Program-made: the position numbers and the translations under genes
Part shown: positions 18,427 to 25,695 of the stretch, piece by piece
Layout of the letters: each line of letters begins with the position of its first letter
Numbering within the stretch: the first letter of the stretch is position 1
From: Okeania hirsuta
Lineage (GTDB): Bacteria > Cyanobacteriota > Cyanobacteriia > Cyanobacteriales > Microcoleaceae
Assembly (NCBI RefSeq): GCF_003838195.1
Contig: NZ_RCBY01000033.1
Coordinates: 1 to 48,604 of the forward strand
DNA length: 48,604 bases
Reading direction: 5' to 3'
The notes under the pieces: model-generated
Told to the model about the DNA's origin: nothing
Seen by the model: the letters and a program-made list of their open reading frames with translations, nothing else
Databases searched by the model: none

Positions 18427-19071
18427 TCAGCTTTTGTGAAGTAACTGTAGCGTTTTATGACAATTTCCCGTATAATAAGATGCCCCTATTTCCTCTAAAT
18501 TAAGTGGAATCATCCCCACTGCATGAGCACCATCTATCTACTAATGTATCCACACCTCGTTTAGCTAATTCTTTTACCAGTTGTTTAATGGGAAATACAA
18601 ATGGTGTTTGACTACTAATGTGGTCAAGCAATGCGAGTTTTGTTCTTGGTGAAATATGTTTGATAACTGCTTCAATTATTTGTTGCGGAGACTCTACTGG
18701 AAAAGGTAGAGATGCGACTATCACTTTTACACCTGTGCGATCGCTAACAAAATTCAGGGCATTACGACAAGCGTTGTATTCTTGGTCTGTGGTTAATAAC
18801 TCATCGGTGGGGGAAAAGTTGAGTGAGCGTAATACTGCATTTATCCCAGTGGTTGCATTTGGAACAAATACTAACTTCTCTGACTTTGTACCTACAAATT
18901 TTGCTAACTTTTCTTTACCTTCATCCAGTAGAGTTTGAAACTCTCGGACAAAAAAATGCACTGCTTATGTTTCCAACTGTTCCTGCAGTCTCATCTGAGC
19001 TGTCAATACCTGCAATGGACATGCTTCAAAAGACCCATGATTGAGAAAAGTAACATTTTGGTTAACAGACC
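18427..19071 (-). pseudogene. Class V aminotransferase (isopenicillin-N epimerase-like), broken
   Basis: A minus-strand remnant of a PLP-dependent class V aminotransferase. From about 19071 it reads LYWSVNQNVTFLNHGSFEACP, meets a TAA at about 18967 (LQEQLET-stop-AVHFFVREF), and continues open to VDTLVD. There GTAGATAGATGG carries an extra AGAT that shifts the frame. In the next frame it resumes [26 protein letters not shown] and ends at a TGA near 18427. GAHA and TGNCHK are the regions just before and around the PLP lysine. The remaining half of a protein of about 390 residues is absent. So one nonsense codon, one 4-base duplication and a 3' deletion disable it. HNHGSFG-type starts are typical of the epimerase-like subgroup. 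Confidence 0.8.
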
Positions 19072-19204
19072 AATATAGAGGCTAGTTATTGGTATGTTCG
19101 TACTGAAACATTAATTTATTAGTTCTAGAATCTTGAACTTAAGATTTTAGTATAAAAATAGAACTACTAACTATTCTCTAGGTCAAGAACCTAAAATTTT
19201 TAAA

Positions 19205-19276
19205 CTCCCCGGGCGGGATTCGAACCTGCGACCAATCGGTTAACAGCCGACCGCTCTACCGCTGAGCTACCGAGGA
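19205..19276 (-). tRNA. tRNA-Asn (GTT)
   Basis: The minus-strand reading starts TCCTCGGTAGCTCAGCGGTA and ends CCCGCCCGGGGAG (72 nt). The acceptor stem TCCTCGG/CCGGGGA, D arm, anticodon stem with loop CTGTTAA (anticodon GTT) and T loop GGTTCGAATCC are all present. G is the discriminator base and CCA is not encoded. Confidence 0.95.
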
Positions 19277-19432
19277 ATATGTAACTTTATCTCTGAGCTA
19301 CGATTACTAATCTTAACCCTAACTCAACATATTTTGCAACCCTTTTTTATATTTTTTTTATTAATAGTTATAATAATTTAGTTTTATTAAACTAATTTGA
19401 CTTTCAGGTATTATTATGGTAATAAGTAAAAG

Positions 19433-19978
19433 CTATTTACCCATTCTTAGTTCAGCTAGGCGCTTTTGAGACTCTAGGTCTAGGTAATTAGCCAAAAAAC
19501 GGCCTGATGTTCTTTTGCTTCGTTGACATCTACGCCGAACGCTACTTGCTACACTTTCAATGTCATGGGCAAGCTGTTGAGAAGATATCCATTCTGCACC
19601 ATAACCTACCACAGTAAGTTGTTGAACACGATCTGAAGTCGCAACAATTAACCTACTCTTAGACAGGCGCATCTCTTGACGAAGATTAGCACAAGCTTTT
19701 TCTATATATGTATCTGCTGTCTGGCCGAATTCTGTATAATAAACAGATAAACGATCGGTAATAACCTCTTTAACTGTAGGAGTATACTGGTATTGAGAAT
19801 CAAATACTATACGAGTATTCAAATCTTGACTAGCACTATAATTTACCATCGCTTCTATCAAATCTCGTCTTGCTGTTTCCAAGCCATGAATCCTAAAGCT
19901 TTCTTGGAGGCGAGGCCAGATACCAATAACATTATAGCCATCTACGAGCATAACCTTTCGTCTTAAAGAGCGTGACAT
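19433..19978 (-). CDS. NYN-domain ribonuclease, YacP-like
   Basis: A 181-residue protein of the YacP/DUF901 group with a NYN (PIN-like) nuclease fold. The N-terminal strand MLVDGYNVIG carries the first catalytic Asp and Asn. RIVFDSQYQYTP, VYYTEFGQTADTYIEKAC and LIVATSDRVQQLTVVGYGAEWIS supply the other expected acidic positions (TADTYIE and ATSD). Bacillus YacP (Rae1) is a ribosome-associated mRNA endonuclease. In cyanobacteria the role is less studied, so RNase activity is inferred from the fold. It lies upstream of tRNA-Asn on the same strand with its own start, and no operon partner is evident. Confidence 0.85.
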   Translation of the reverse strand: MSRSLRRKVMLVDGYNVIGIWPRLQESFRIHGLETARRDLIEAMVNYSASQDLNTRIVFDSQYQYTPTVKEVITDRLSVYYTEFGQTADTYIEKACANLRQEMRLSKSRLIVATSDRVQQLTVVGYGAEWISSQQLAHDIESVASSVRRRCQRSKRTSGRFLANYLDLESQKRLAELRMGK

Positions 19979-20056
19979 GATTCAAAGGGATAATTCTCCA
20001 CAGAATGTTAACAAATACTAATGTAATATAACATTTATTCAGATTCTATAGTGGTC

Positions 20057-20099
20057 AAAAAAAATAATCCCTAAACTTTCAAAGCTTGAGAGTTTAAGG
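20057..20099 (-). terminator. Rho-independent terminator (minus strand)
   Basis: CCTTAAACTCTCAA / TTGAAAGTTTAGGG forms a long stem on the minus strand with a short AGC/GCT turn. It is followed by ATTATTTTTTTT (T-run at 20064-20057). It lies about 400 bases past the ECF-type ATPase stop and upstream of the NYN gene, so it could end leftward transcripts from 21444-20501. Confidence 0.6.
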
Positions 20100-20500
20100 A
20101 TCAGAAATTTTACTGTAATAGTGAGATAAATTTTCTATAGATTAATATTTTCCACAAGGACATTGATTCTTCTTAACCTATTTTTTGGAGATTAAAGTTT
20201 TATCTCAGGGAGGTATCGAATCACTATCTGCCTAGTTTGATTTTTTCTATTTCTACTATCATCCCTATCTACCATTCCTCCTTCTTAATACTTTGTATCT
20301 TTGTATCTTTGAGAGTAATGTAGATTAGGAAGTTCAAGTTTAAGCCAAATATTTAACTGATTGAGGGTGCTAGGGGCAGCTCTAAGTCCCGCGCTATATC
20401 TGAAAGATTAGCGCCGGGATACATGGACTCCCCCAAGCTGATTTGATCCGTTCAACCCCCCACTAAAATCATCAATGTAAAAGTCAGCATCGGGAGGATG
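20100..20500. other. Spacer with a solo IS605-like right-end hairpin
   Basis: A gene-free stretch. At 20388-20417 there is a hairpin CCCGCGCTATATC...GATTAGCGCCGGG. It closely resembles the right-end hairpins of cyanobacterial IS200/IS605-type elements (compare 29104-29143 and 29394-29437). No tnpB remnant is readable beside it. TTTGTATC is repeated at 20292-20310. Confidence 0.45.
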
Positions 20501-21181
20501 TCACTCAAACTTTTCTTCAACAGTTTCGGGTTTCTGTATTACTGCTTGACCTCGATCTAATACAAATGCTCCATCACAATAATCCAGCTCATTTAGACGA
20601 TGAGTAACCCACAGAGCAGTAATACCTCTGTTTTTCACCAAGCTTTGAACTTGAGTGACCAAATCTAATTGACTGTCTGGGTCAAGTAAAGCAGTAGGTT
20701 CGTCCAACAGCAAGATGTCACAATTACGAGCAATAGCTCCAGCGATCGCTATCCTTTGTTTTTGACCCCCGCTTAAAGCATATATAGGACGCCTTTGTAA
20801 ATCTAAAAGATTGACTGCTGTTAAAGCATCTTCTACCCGATGACGAATTTGAAGTTGAGAAAGTCTCTCTTCAACCAGTCCAAAAGCAACATCTGCTCCC
20901 ACAGTAGGCATCACCAATTGATGGTCAGGATTTTGGAAAACAAAACCCATTCGCCCTTCAAAATGAATTTTTCCAGACTGAGGAAACAAAAGTCCTGCCA
21001 ATACCCTTAACAAAGTTGATTTACCACTACCATTAGTACCCAAGAGCATCCAGAATTCTCCTTTAGGTACTTTTAGAGAACAAGAACGTAAAACCTGACT
21101 ACCATTAGGCCAATCAAAACAAAGGTCTTGTACTACAATCGCTGGACGAGTAATTTGAATACTGTTATCCCTAGGGTTCAT
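20501..21181 (-). CDS. ECF/CbiO-type ABC transporter ATPase
   Basis: A 226-residue ABC ATPase. It has Walker A GTNGSGKS, a Q-loop in GFVFQNPDHQLVMPTV, signature LSGGQKQRIAIAGAIA, Walker B ILLLDEPTALLD and the switch histidine in LWVTHRLNELDYCD. The FQNPDxQ motif is characteristic of CbiO/EcfA subunits that energise uptake of vitamins and metals (cobalt, nickel, biotin, thiamine). No T or S component is encoded nearby, so the substrate cannot be read from context. Its ATG overlaps the stop of the upstream UPF0367 gene by four bases (TCAT on the plus strand, 21178-21181). The two are therefore probably translationally coupled. Confidence 0.88.
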   Translation of the reverse strand: MNPRDNSIQITRPAIVVQDLCFDWPNGSQVLRSCSLKVPKGEFWMLLGTNGSGKSTLLRVLAGLLFPQSGKIHFEGRMGFVFQNPDHQLVMPTVGADVAFGLVEERLSQLQIRHRVEDALTAVNLLDLQRRPIYALSGGQKQRIAIAGAIARNCDILLLDEPTALLDPDSQLDLVTQVQSLVKNRGITALWVTHRLNELDYCDGAFVLDRGQAVIQKPETVEEKFE

Positions 21182-21444
21182 TGTGTCAGAGCAACAAAAC
21201 CAGGTGGTCTTCCAGTAGCTGCAGCACCAGATTTTTGGGAAATCTGGACACCAGAAATTTCACTGGCTAGTATAGCAATCTTTTTATCAGGCATTTTCTC
21301 ACAAGTAAGTTCTATAACTTGAGGATTACCAGAACGAATAGACTCAAGGACTTGTTGATAAACAGCTTCAGCATCCTCAGCTAACTTACGTTGTACTGAA
21401 AATGGTGCGGGGGTATATTTCACAATAATGTCAATAGTGAACAT
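21178..21444 (-). CDS. UPF0367 family protein
   Basis: An 88-residue protein matching the cyanobacterial UPF0367 family: MFTIDIIVKYTPAPFSVQRK, an EDAEAVYQQVLESIRSGNPQ-type helix, then LTCEKMPDKKIAILASEISGVQ and a GRPPGFVAL tail. Function unknown. Its stop overlaps the start of the ECF-type ATPase by four bases, which suggests joint expression. No signal peptide or membrane helix. Confidence 0.85.
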   Translation of the reverse strand: MFTIDIIVKYTPAPFSVQRKLAEDAEAVYQQVLESIRSGNPQVIELTCEKMPDKKIAILASEISGVQISQKSGAAATGRPPGFVALTQ

Positions 21445-21669
21445 TTCTTAGTGATAAGTATAATAAACGTTATACATAAATATAGTCATATATATTCAAA
21501 CAATGTCAAATATCTTCGTGAATTTGTACAAAAGAGCGACTAAGTATTTGACAAAATTTAATAACTCTCGGCCATACGTTTCATGCCCTAATCAAGTTGG
21601 CTGAGAATTCAAGGCTAAATTACCATCACAGAATCTTGCGTAGTGGCCTGTTAAGCTTTAAATGTTGTA
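21445..21669. other. Spacer upstream of the UPF0367 gene
   Basis: A short AT-rich spacer that must contain the promoter for the UPF0367-ATPase pair. No repeat or gene recognised. It ends at the inverted repeat of an IS5-like remnant. Confidence 0.35.
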
Positions 21670-21671
21670 TT

Positions 21672-22059
21672 AGGGCGTGTCATCAATTAAAGAGGTTGAC
21701 ATTAAAATTATAATATGCTTATGAATAATAACTATCAGGAATAACAAATGATGCCGAGGAGCAGGTGATAGAGCCTTTGACCTACAGAGGAAAAGAAGTA
21801 GTGATTCCTCCGAAAAAAAACTGCGCGTGAACTTCGTAATTACGATGAGATATTGTATCAAGCACGTCTATGAATTGAAAATTTTTTCGCGCCTTCTCAA
21901 ACAATATAGAGCGATCGCTACTAGATAAGATAAACGTTCAGTAAACTTTCTGGGAGGAATTCCTACAGGTAGAATCAGTCATTTTATTGGCATAGCGATC
22001 GCCATCTCCACAAACCATACAATACCCATTTTGTCAAATTTTTAATTGATGACACGCCC
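21672..22059 (+). mobile_element. Internally deleted IS5-family element
   Basis: Bounded by perfect inverted repeats GGGCGTGTCATCAATTAAA (from 21673) and TTTAATTGATGACACGCCC (to 22059), each flanked by TA, consistent with a TA duplication. Inside, the plus strand still reads transposase scraps: PLTYRGKEVVIPPKKNC, ELRNYDEILYQARL, then after a stop IENFFARLKQYRAIATRYDK, interrupted by stops. These resemble the C-terminal part of IS5-group DDE transposases (the IENFFxRLKQYRxIATRYDK region). About 390 bases remain of an element of roughly 800-900, so it is non-autonomous. Confidence 0.8.
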
Positions 22060-22137
22060 TAGGGTTTTGGACAAAAACAATATATAGTTTAGATTTTGCC
22101 ATTTTCCTATTACCCTATTTTAGGCTTGACACAACAG

Positions 22138-22253
22138 TAGTGGACTGACACAGCTAAAATTGTGCATTAGCTTTTAACTTGAAAATTCTTACTTTTGACT
22201 TTTGACTTTTGAATTGAATCTAATGCACCATTTAAGGTGTGTCGGTCCAGTAG
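22138..22253. mobile_element. TAGTGG-type palindromic MITE, copy 1
   Basis: The left end TAGTGGACTGACACAGCTAA and the right end GGTGTGTCGGTCCAGTA (inverted) pair over about 33 bases: TGTGCATTAG on the left and CTAATGCACC on the right. The centre is TTTTGACTTTTGACTTTTGA. A related element with ends TAGTGGCTTGACATACCTAA lies at 42505-42642. No coding capacity. Confidence 0.7.
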
Positions 22254-22631
22254 GTTTGTATCGTACCGCCAGCAAAGGATTAATCAATAAGGTGCGTGAA
22301 CGGGTCTGTTAATATAATCAAAAAAGCAGCTCCCTTTTGTCTTTGACTATTGGATAGAGGGTTTTGAAGTTCACGAGGGTCAGGGTGACACCTGCGATCC
22401 GAAGAATATGTCTTATGTGACTATATTTTTATCAACTATTAACATTGTCCATTTTAAATACTTATCCAACTGCCAATCTGTACTTTGAATACTTTTGGCA
22501 CAGCTCTTGATTCCCTATAAGATTTAAACAAAGTTATCTGAGCTTGCCCCATAACCATTGAGAATACTTAACTTCAAAGTCTAAATCTAAAATATAAAAA
22601 ACAAATCGTCTCTAAAAACTATTTTTTTTTG
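22254..22631. other. Spacer upstream of psbD
   Basis: Gene-free. No repeat family was recognised apart from the end of the MITE at 22253. It leads into the psbD promoter region. Confidence 0.35.
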
Positions 22632-22660
22632 TTGCTCCAACGAGAAATTATCTATATAAT
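22632..22660 (+). promoter_or_regulatory. Likely sigma-70-type promoter of psbD
   Basis: TTGCTC (22632-22637) and TATAAT (22655-22660) are separated by 17 bases. This predicts a start near 22667 and a leader of about 130 bases before the psbD ATG at 22797. The -10 is a consensus box; the -35 has four of six consensus bases. Confidence 0.5.
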
Positions 22661-22796
22661 GATAACTAAGGTAAAGAAATTTAAACAATGTTTACAAAAC
22701 CTCTCATATTCTGCTATGGCAGAACAATAATTATTAAGAGAAGGTTGAGATAAAAACGTTACCTGTAGTTATCATAATTATTTGGAGAATTCCGTA

Positions 22797-23855
22797 ATGA
22801 CTGTAGCAGTCGGACGCCCGCAGAGTCAAAGAGGACCATTTGATGTCCTGGATGACTGGCTGAAACGCGATCGCTTCGTATTTGTAGGCTGGTCTGGTAT
22901 ACTCTTGTTCCCATGTGCATTCCTAGCCATTGGAGCATGGTTAACTGGAACCACCTTTGTCACTTCCTGGTATACCCACGGGTTAGCCAGTTCTTACCTA
23001 GAAGGCTGTAACTTCCTGACCGTAGCAGTCAGCAGCCCCGCCAACAGCATGGGACATTCCCTACTATTTCTCTGGGGTCCAGAGGCTCAAGGAGACTTTG
23101 CTCGTTGGTGTCAAATTGGTGGATTGTGGTCATTCACCGCTCTCCATGGTGCATTCGCTCTGATTGGTTTCTGCCTACGTCAGATCGAAATCGCCCGTTT
23201 GGTAGGAATACGTCCTTACAATGCCATAGCCTTCACAGGTCCAATTGCAGTATTTGTGAGTGTATTCTTAATGTACCCATTGGGTCAATCAAGCTGGTTC
23301 TTTGCACCAAGCTTTGGAGTAGCAGGAATCTTCCGATTCATCCTATTTTTCCAAGGGTTCCATAACTGGACGCTAAACCCATTCCACATGATGGGCGTAG
23401 CAGGAATCTTGGGAGGAGCATTATTATGCGCAATTCATGGAGCAACAGTAGAAAACACACTGTTCCAAGATGGAGAAGCAGCAAATACCTTCCGAGCATT
23501 CAACCCGACTCAATCAGAAGAAACATATTCCATGGTGACAGCTAATCGTTTCTGGTCACAAATCTTTGGAATCGCATTTTCAAACAAACGTTGGTTACAC
23601 TTCTTCATGTTGTTCGTACCAGTAACAGGATTGTGGATGAGTGCCATAGGTGTGGTAGGTTTAGGATTAAACCTACGAGCTTATGACTTCGTATCCCAAG
23701 AGTTACGGGCAGCAGAAGACCCAGAGTTTGAAACATTTTATACCAAAAACATTTTGTTGAACGAGGGTATCCGAGCATGGATGGCACCTCAAGATCAACC
23801 ACATCAAAACTTTATATTCCCTGAAGAAGTATTACCTCGTGGTAACGCTCTGTAA
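22797..23855 (+). CDS. psbD: Photosystem II reaction-centre protein D2
   Basis: D2 is one of the two core subunits of photosystem II and binds the special-pair chlorophylls, QA and the non-haem iron. The protein is 352 residues, the usual length. I use the ATG at 22797 ([21 protein letters not shown]), with GGAG at 22784-22787, not an earlier in-frame TTG. Five hydrophobic helices are recognisable. [38 protein letters not shown] and [13 protein letters not shown] contain the histidines expected for chlorophyll and iron binding. The protein ends [12 protein letters not shown]. In cyanobacteria one psbD overlaps psbC, while a second copy (psbD2) usually stands alone. Here no psbC follows and a terminator comes immediately after, so this is probably the stand-alone copy. 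Confidence 0.96.
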   Translation: MTVAVGRPQSQRGPFDVLDDWLKRDRFVFVGWSGILLFPCAFLAIGAWLTGTTFVTSWYTHGLASSYLEGCNFLTVAVSSPANSMGHSLLFLWGPEAQGDFARWCQIGGLWSFTALHGAFALIGFCLRQIEIARLVGIRPYNAIAFTGPIAVFVSVFLMYPLGQSSWFFAPSFGVAGIFRFILFFQGFHNWTLNPFHMMGVAGILGGALLCAIHGATVENTLFQDGEAANTFRAFNPTQSEETYSMVTANRFWSQIFGIAFSNKRWLHFFMLFVPVTGLWMSAIGVVGLGLNLRAYDFVSQELRAAEDPEFETFYTKNILLNEGIRAWMAPQDQPHQNFIFPEEVLPRGNAL

Positions 23856-23888
23856 TAATTTATGAAGGGATAAATTTTAAATCCTTTC

Positions 23889-23928
23889 ATGGCTCCTACA
23901 TTGTTAGTTTGTAGGAGCCATTATTTTT
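23889..23928 (+). terminator. Rho-independent terminator of psbD
   Basis: ATGGCTCCTACA (23889-23900) pairs perfectly with TGTAGGAGCCAT (23910-23921) around a 9-base loop. TATTTTT follows. It lies 34 bases after the psbD stop codon, so psbD is transcribed alone. Confidence 0.9.
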
Positions 23929-23981
23929 GGAAGATTAGGCACTTTTTTTAATCCAGCGTATATACAGAACTTTTCAAGTTA

Positions 23982-24108
23982 TAGCAATGAGCGCTGGTAT
24001 ATTTACAAATTGCAGGAGGGGCCAAATAGCTAAAAGTCTTATATTATCAGCAATTTATTCCCCCTTCCGGAGCTGTTGCCTGTTGCCTGTTGCCTGCGCA
24101 CAGCGCTA
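23982..24108. mobile_element. 127-bp MITE (TAGCAATG...GCGCTA), copy 2
   Basis: TAGCAATGAGCGCTGG to GCACAGCGCTA, 127 bases, flanked by TA on both sides (23980-23981 and 24109-24110). It is the same family and length as 744-870 and 47707-47833. The interior contains the same AATAGCTAAAAGTCTTATAT block and GTTGCCT repeats. It is inserted downstream of the psbD terminator. Confidence 0.85.
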
Positions 24109-24110
24109 TA

Positions 24111-24410
24111 AGTGATGAACAGTGGCGGAATAATAATATTCACTCATTAAATGATTGGATAGTCTTTACCTTATAAACCAGCAATGTACTTTATATTTTT
24201 GTTTTTTTTAACTAGCATATTTGTTATTTTATATAGAGATAATCTCTCAACCTTTTTTTGGTTATTACTCTGTATCTAAAACTCTTAATTTTTGCTTATT
24301 AAGTTATTGAAGTCCTGAACTGAGAAAAAAAATTAACAAGACAATTGCATTCTCAAATTTTTGTGCTACTATTATTAATAGTAAAGATTATTAAAAACCG
24401 TTTAGGGATA
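24111..24410. other. AT-rich spacer upstream of the structured leader
   Basis: No gene or repeat family recognised. It presumably contains the promoter of the structured RNA / dehydratase transcript. Confidence 0.35.
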
Positions 24411-24411
24411 T

Positions 24412-24498
24412 AAGGAGGTGATGCCCATGCAAGATAGTAGTAAACGCTTGGGTCACCAGATTGGAAAATACCAGCTGTGTGCTGGGGCTGGACTCTAG
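24412..24498 (+). CDS. Possible 23-residue leader peptide with full-length Shine-Dalgarno
   Basis: AAGGAGGTGAT at 24412-24422 is an 11-base perfect complement of the 16S rRNA 3' end, far stronger than any other ribosome site in the window. It precedes an ATG at 24427 that opens a 23-codon frame (MQDSSKRLGHQIGKYQLCAG, then AGL, stop at 24496-24498). The frame overlaps the 5' arm of a long-range stem (GGGTCACC at 24450-24457). Ribosome passage through it would open that stem, as in leader-peptide control. Whether the peptide is made is unknown; I do not recognise it. Confidence 0.4.
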   Translation, partial: KEVMPMQDSSKRLGHQIGKYQLCAGAGL

Positions 24499-24672
24499 TA
24501 GCTAGCTTGTTTCCCCTTCTAGGGGAGTTAAAATAAATTTTAACTAAGCTGATCTGGGGTTTCTCTCAGCAGTTAGGTTTCAATCAAGGTGACCCGCTAG
24601 ACCGCTCTTATCTTGAAGTAGTACTAAAGCATTTGCTAACATACTACTTTATGATAAGAGCGGATAGTTTTT
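24450..24672 (+). ncRNA. Structured RNA element upstream of the pterin dehydratase gene
   Basis: The plus strand folds into nested helices. GGGTCACC-A-GATTG (24450-24463) pairs with CAATC-AA-GGTGACCC (24581-24595), enclosing three hairpins: CCAGC/GCTGG (24471-24485), TCCCC/GGGGA (24512-24526) and AGTTAAAAT-AA-ATTTTAACT (24526-24545). A second domain follows: CCGCTCTTATC (24602-24612) with GATAAGAGCGG (24653-24663), and inside it AAGTAGTA with TACTACTT. It ends in a T-run (24668-24672) directly against the dehydratase ribosome site. The last hairpin looks like an intrinsic terminator. It could be a riboswitch or attenuator leader, or an independent small RNA such as a 6S-like species. I cannot match it to a known family by eye. 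Confidence 0.55.
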
Positions 24673-24682
24673 GGAGAATTTT

Positions 24683-24964
24683 ATGAGTAAATTGCTGAGT
24701 GCAGAAGAAATTAGTCAACGTGTTAGTCAATTATCAGACTGGAAGCTAGAAGGAAATAAACTTCAGTGCGTAAAAATATTTAAAAATTTTGTCGAAGCAA
24801 TTAGTTTTGTTAATCAATTAGTAGATCCAGCCGAGGCATCACAGCATCATCCTGATATAGAGATATCTTATAATAAAGTAATAATTAATTTAACGACCCA
24901 TGATGTAGGCAGTTTAACAGAAAAAGATTTTAGCATGGCTAAACAAATATCTGCTTTAGACTAA
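24683..24964 (+). CDS. Pterin-4a-carbinolamine dehydratase
   Basis: A 93-residue 4a-hydroxytetrahydrobiopterin dehydratase (PCD/DCoH family), which regenerates or rescues pterin cofactors. Family motifs are clear: the ISQRVSQLSDWKLEGNKL start, FKNFVEAISFVNQL and HHPDIEISYNKVIINLTTHD (the usual HHPD...WTH active-site stretch), with conserved histidines at HH and H in TTHD. I choose the ATG at 24683 with GGAG at 24673-24676; an in-frame TTG further up is less likely. The gene is directly preceded by a terminator-like hairpin and a structured leader, so it may be under transcription attenuation. No other pterin gene is near. Confidence 0.9.
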   Translation: MSKLLSAEEISQRVSQLSDWKLEGNKLQCVKIFKNFVEAISFVNQLVDPAEASQHHPDIEISYNKVIINLTTHDVGSLTEKDFSMAKQISALD

Positions 24965-25088
24965 GCTAGTTTTCGTAGTTCGATATAAATTTAAGGTAAC
25001 AGCTCAATAATCCGGGGTGAATCGGTAAAAGATAAACCTCAAATTACGTAAAATATTTTCTCAACTGGTAGTCTACCCCCATTTATTG

Positions 25089-25194
25089 AGCGGATACAAC
25101 CATAAGGGGGTTGGTAAGGGGGTGCTGGTTTCCCCACTCCTCCACAGGGTGGGGCGGAAAGCACCCCCCTTACATAAATAAATGTTGATCCGCT
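25089..25194. repeat. Long imperfect palindrome beside tnpA
   Basis: Outer arms AGCGGATACAACCAT (25089-25103) and ATGTTGATCCGCT (25182-25194), then GTAAGGGGGTGCT (25114-25126) with AGCACCCCCCTTAC (25160-25173). C-rich and G-rich inner arms (TTTCCCCACTCC / GGGTGGGGCGGAAA) follow. It ends five bases before the tnpA stop codon. It is either the left end of the IS200/IS605-type element or a separate palindromic element beside it. The left boundary of the IS cannot be fixed from this window. Confidence 0.6.
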
Positions 25195-25198
25195 TCGA

Positions 25199-25621
25199 TC
25201 AAGATGTTTGTCTACCTCCCGACTGATTTTTGATGTAATCTTTGACTATTTCCAAGGGTGCGCCACCACAGGAAACTATACATTTTGAGTCATGCCATAA
25301 TTTAGCTTTTCCCCAGTAAAATTGGTTGATTTCTTGAGCATATTTTCGTCTAATAATTCTGCTGGTAGCAGACTTTAGAGATGATATTAACTGGGAAATA
25401 TTATTGTCTGGATGTAGCTGAATCAATATGTGTACATGGTCTGGCTCACCTTCAAACTCTTCTAAGGAACAGCGTTTAGCAGTTAAAACTTTTTCTATGA
25501 TTTCCCTCATATCTTTAATCATGTTTGTAGTCAATACTTTTTTTCTATATTGAGTCACGAAACATATATGCAGGTGAATGTCATAGACTACATGAGAACC
25601 ACGGTTTAATTCTTTTTCCAT
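25199..25621 (-). CDS. tnpA: IS200-type Y1 transposase
   Basis: A 140-residue HUH single-strand transposase of the IS200/IS605 group. The HUH motif appears as DHVHILIQLHP. The catalytic tyrosine is in EIVKDYIKNQ, and YDIHLHICFVTQYRKKVL is the typical N-terminal strand. It is divergent from tnpB with starts 74 bases apart, as in IS605. It looks complete and could be active. It catalyses excision and insertion by way of single-stranded DNA at subterminal hairpins. Confidence 0.93.
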   Translation of the reverse strand: MEKELNRGSHVVYDIHLHICFVTQYRKKVLTTNMIKDMREIIEKVLTAKRCSLEEFEGEPDHVHILIQLHPDNNISQLISSLKSATSRIIRRKYAQEINQFYWGKAKLWHDSKCIVSCGGAPLEIVKDYIKNQSGGRQTS

Positions 25622-25695
25622 AATTTCTACTCATTTTTATTTTTGGTGTTAAGATAATTATATCGACTCAAACTTTATCTAGAGGTGATAGTTCT

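Noticed and set aside
22782-22796. Earlier TTG start for psbD
   Set aside because: The D2 N terminus is conserved as MT(I/V)AVGR, which matches the ATG at 22797, and the GGAG lies within the extra codons.
24427-24498. A known photosystem small subunit (petN, psbM type) for the 23-codon frame
   Set aside because: The peptide is polar and lacks a membrane helix, so it is not one of the small thylakoid subunits.
24450-24672. tmRNA, SRP RNA or cobalamin riboswitch
   Set aside because: None of the hallmark conserved sequences (tag frame and tRNA-like ends, GGAAGCAGCC-type loop, B12 box) are present.
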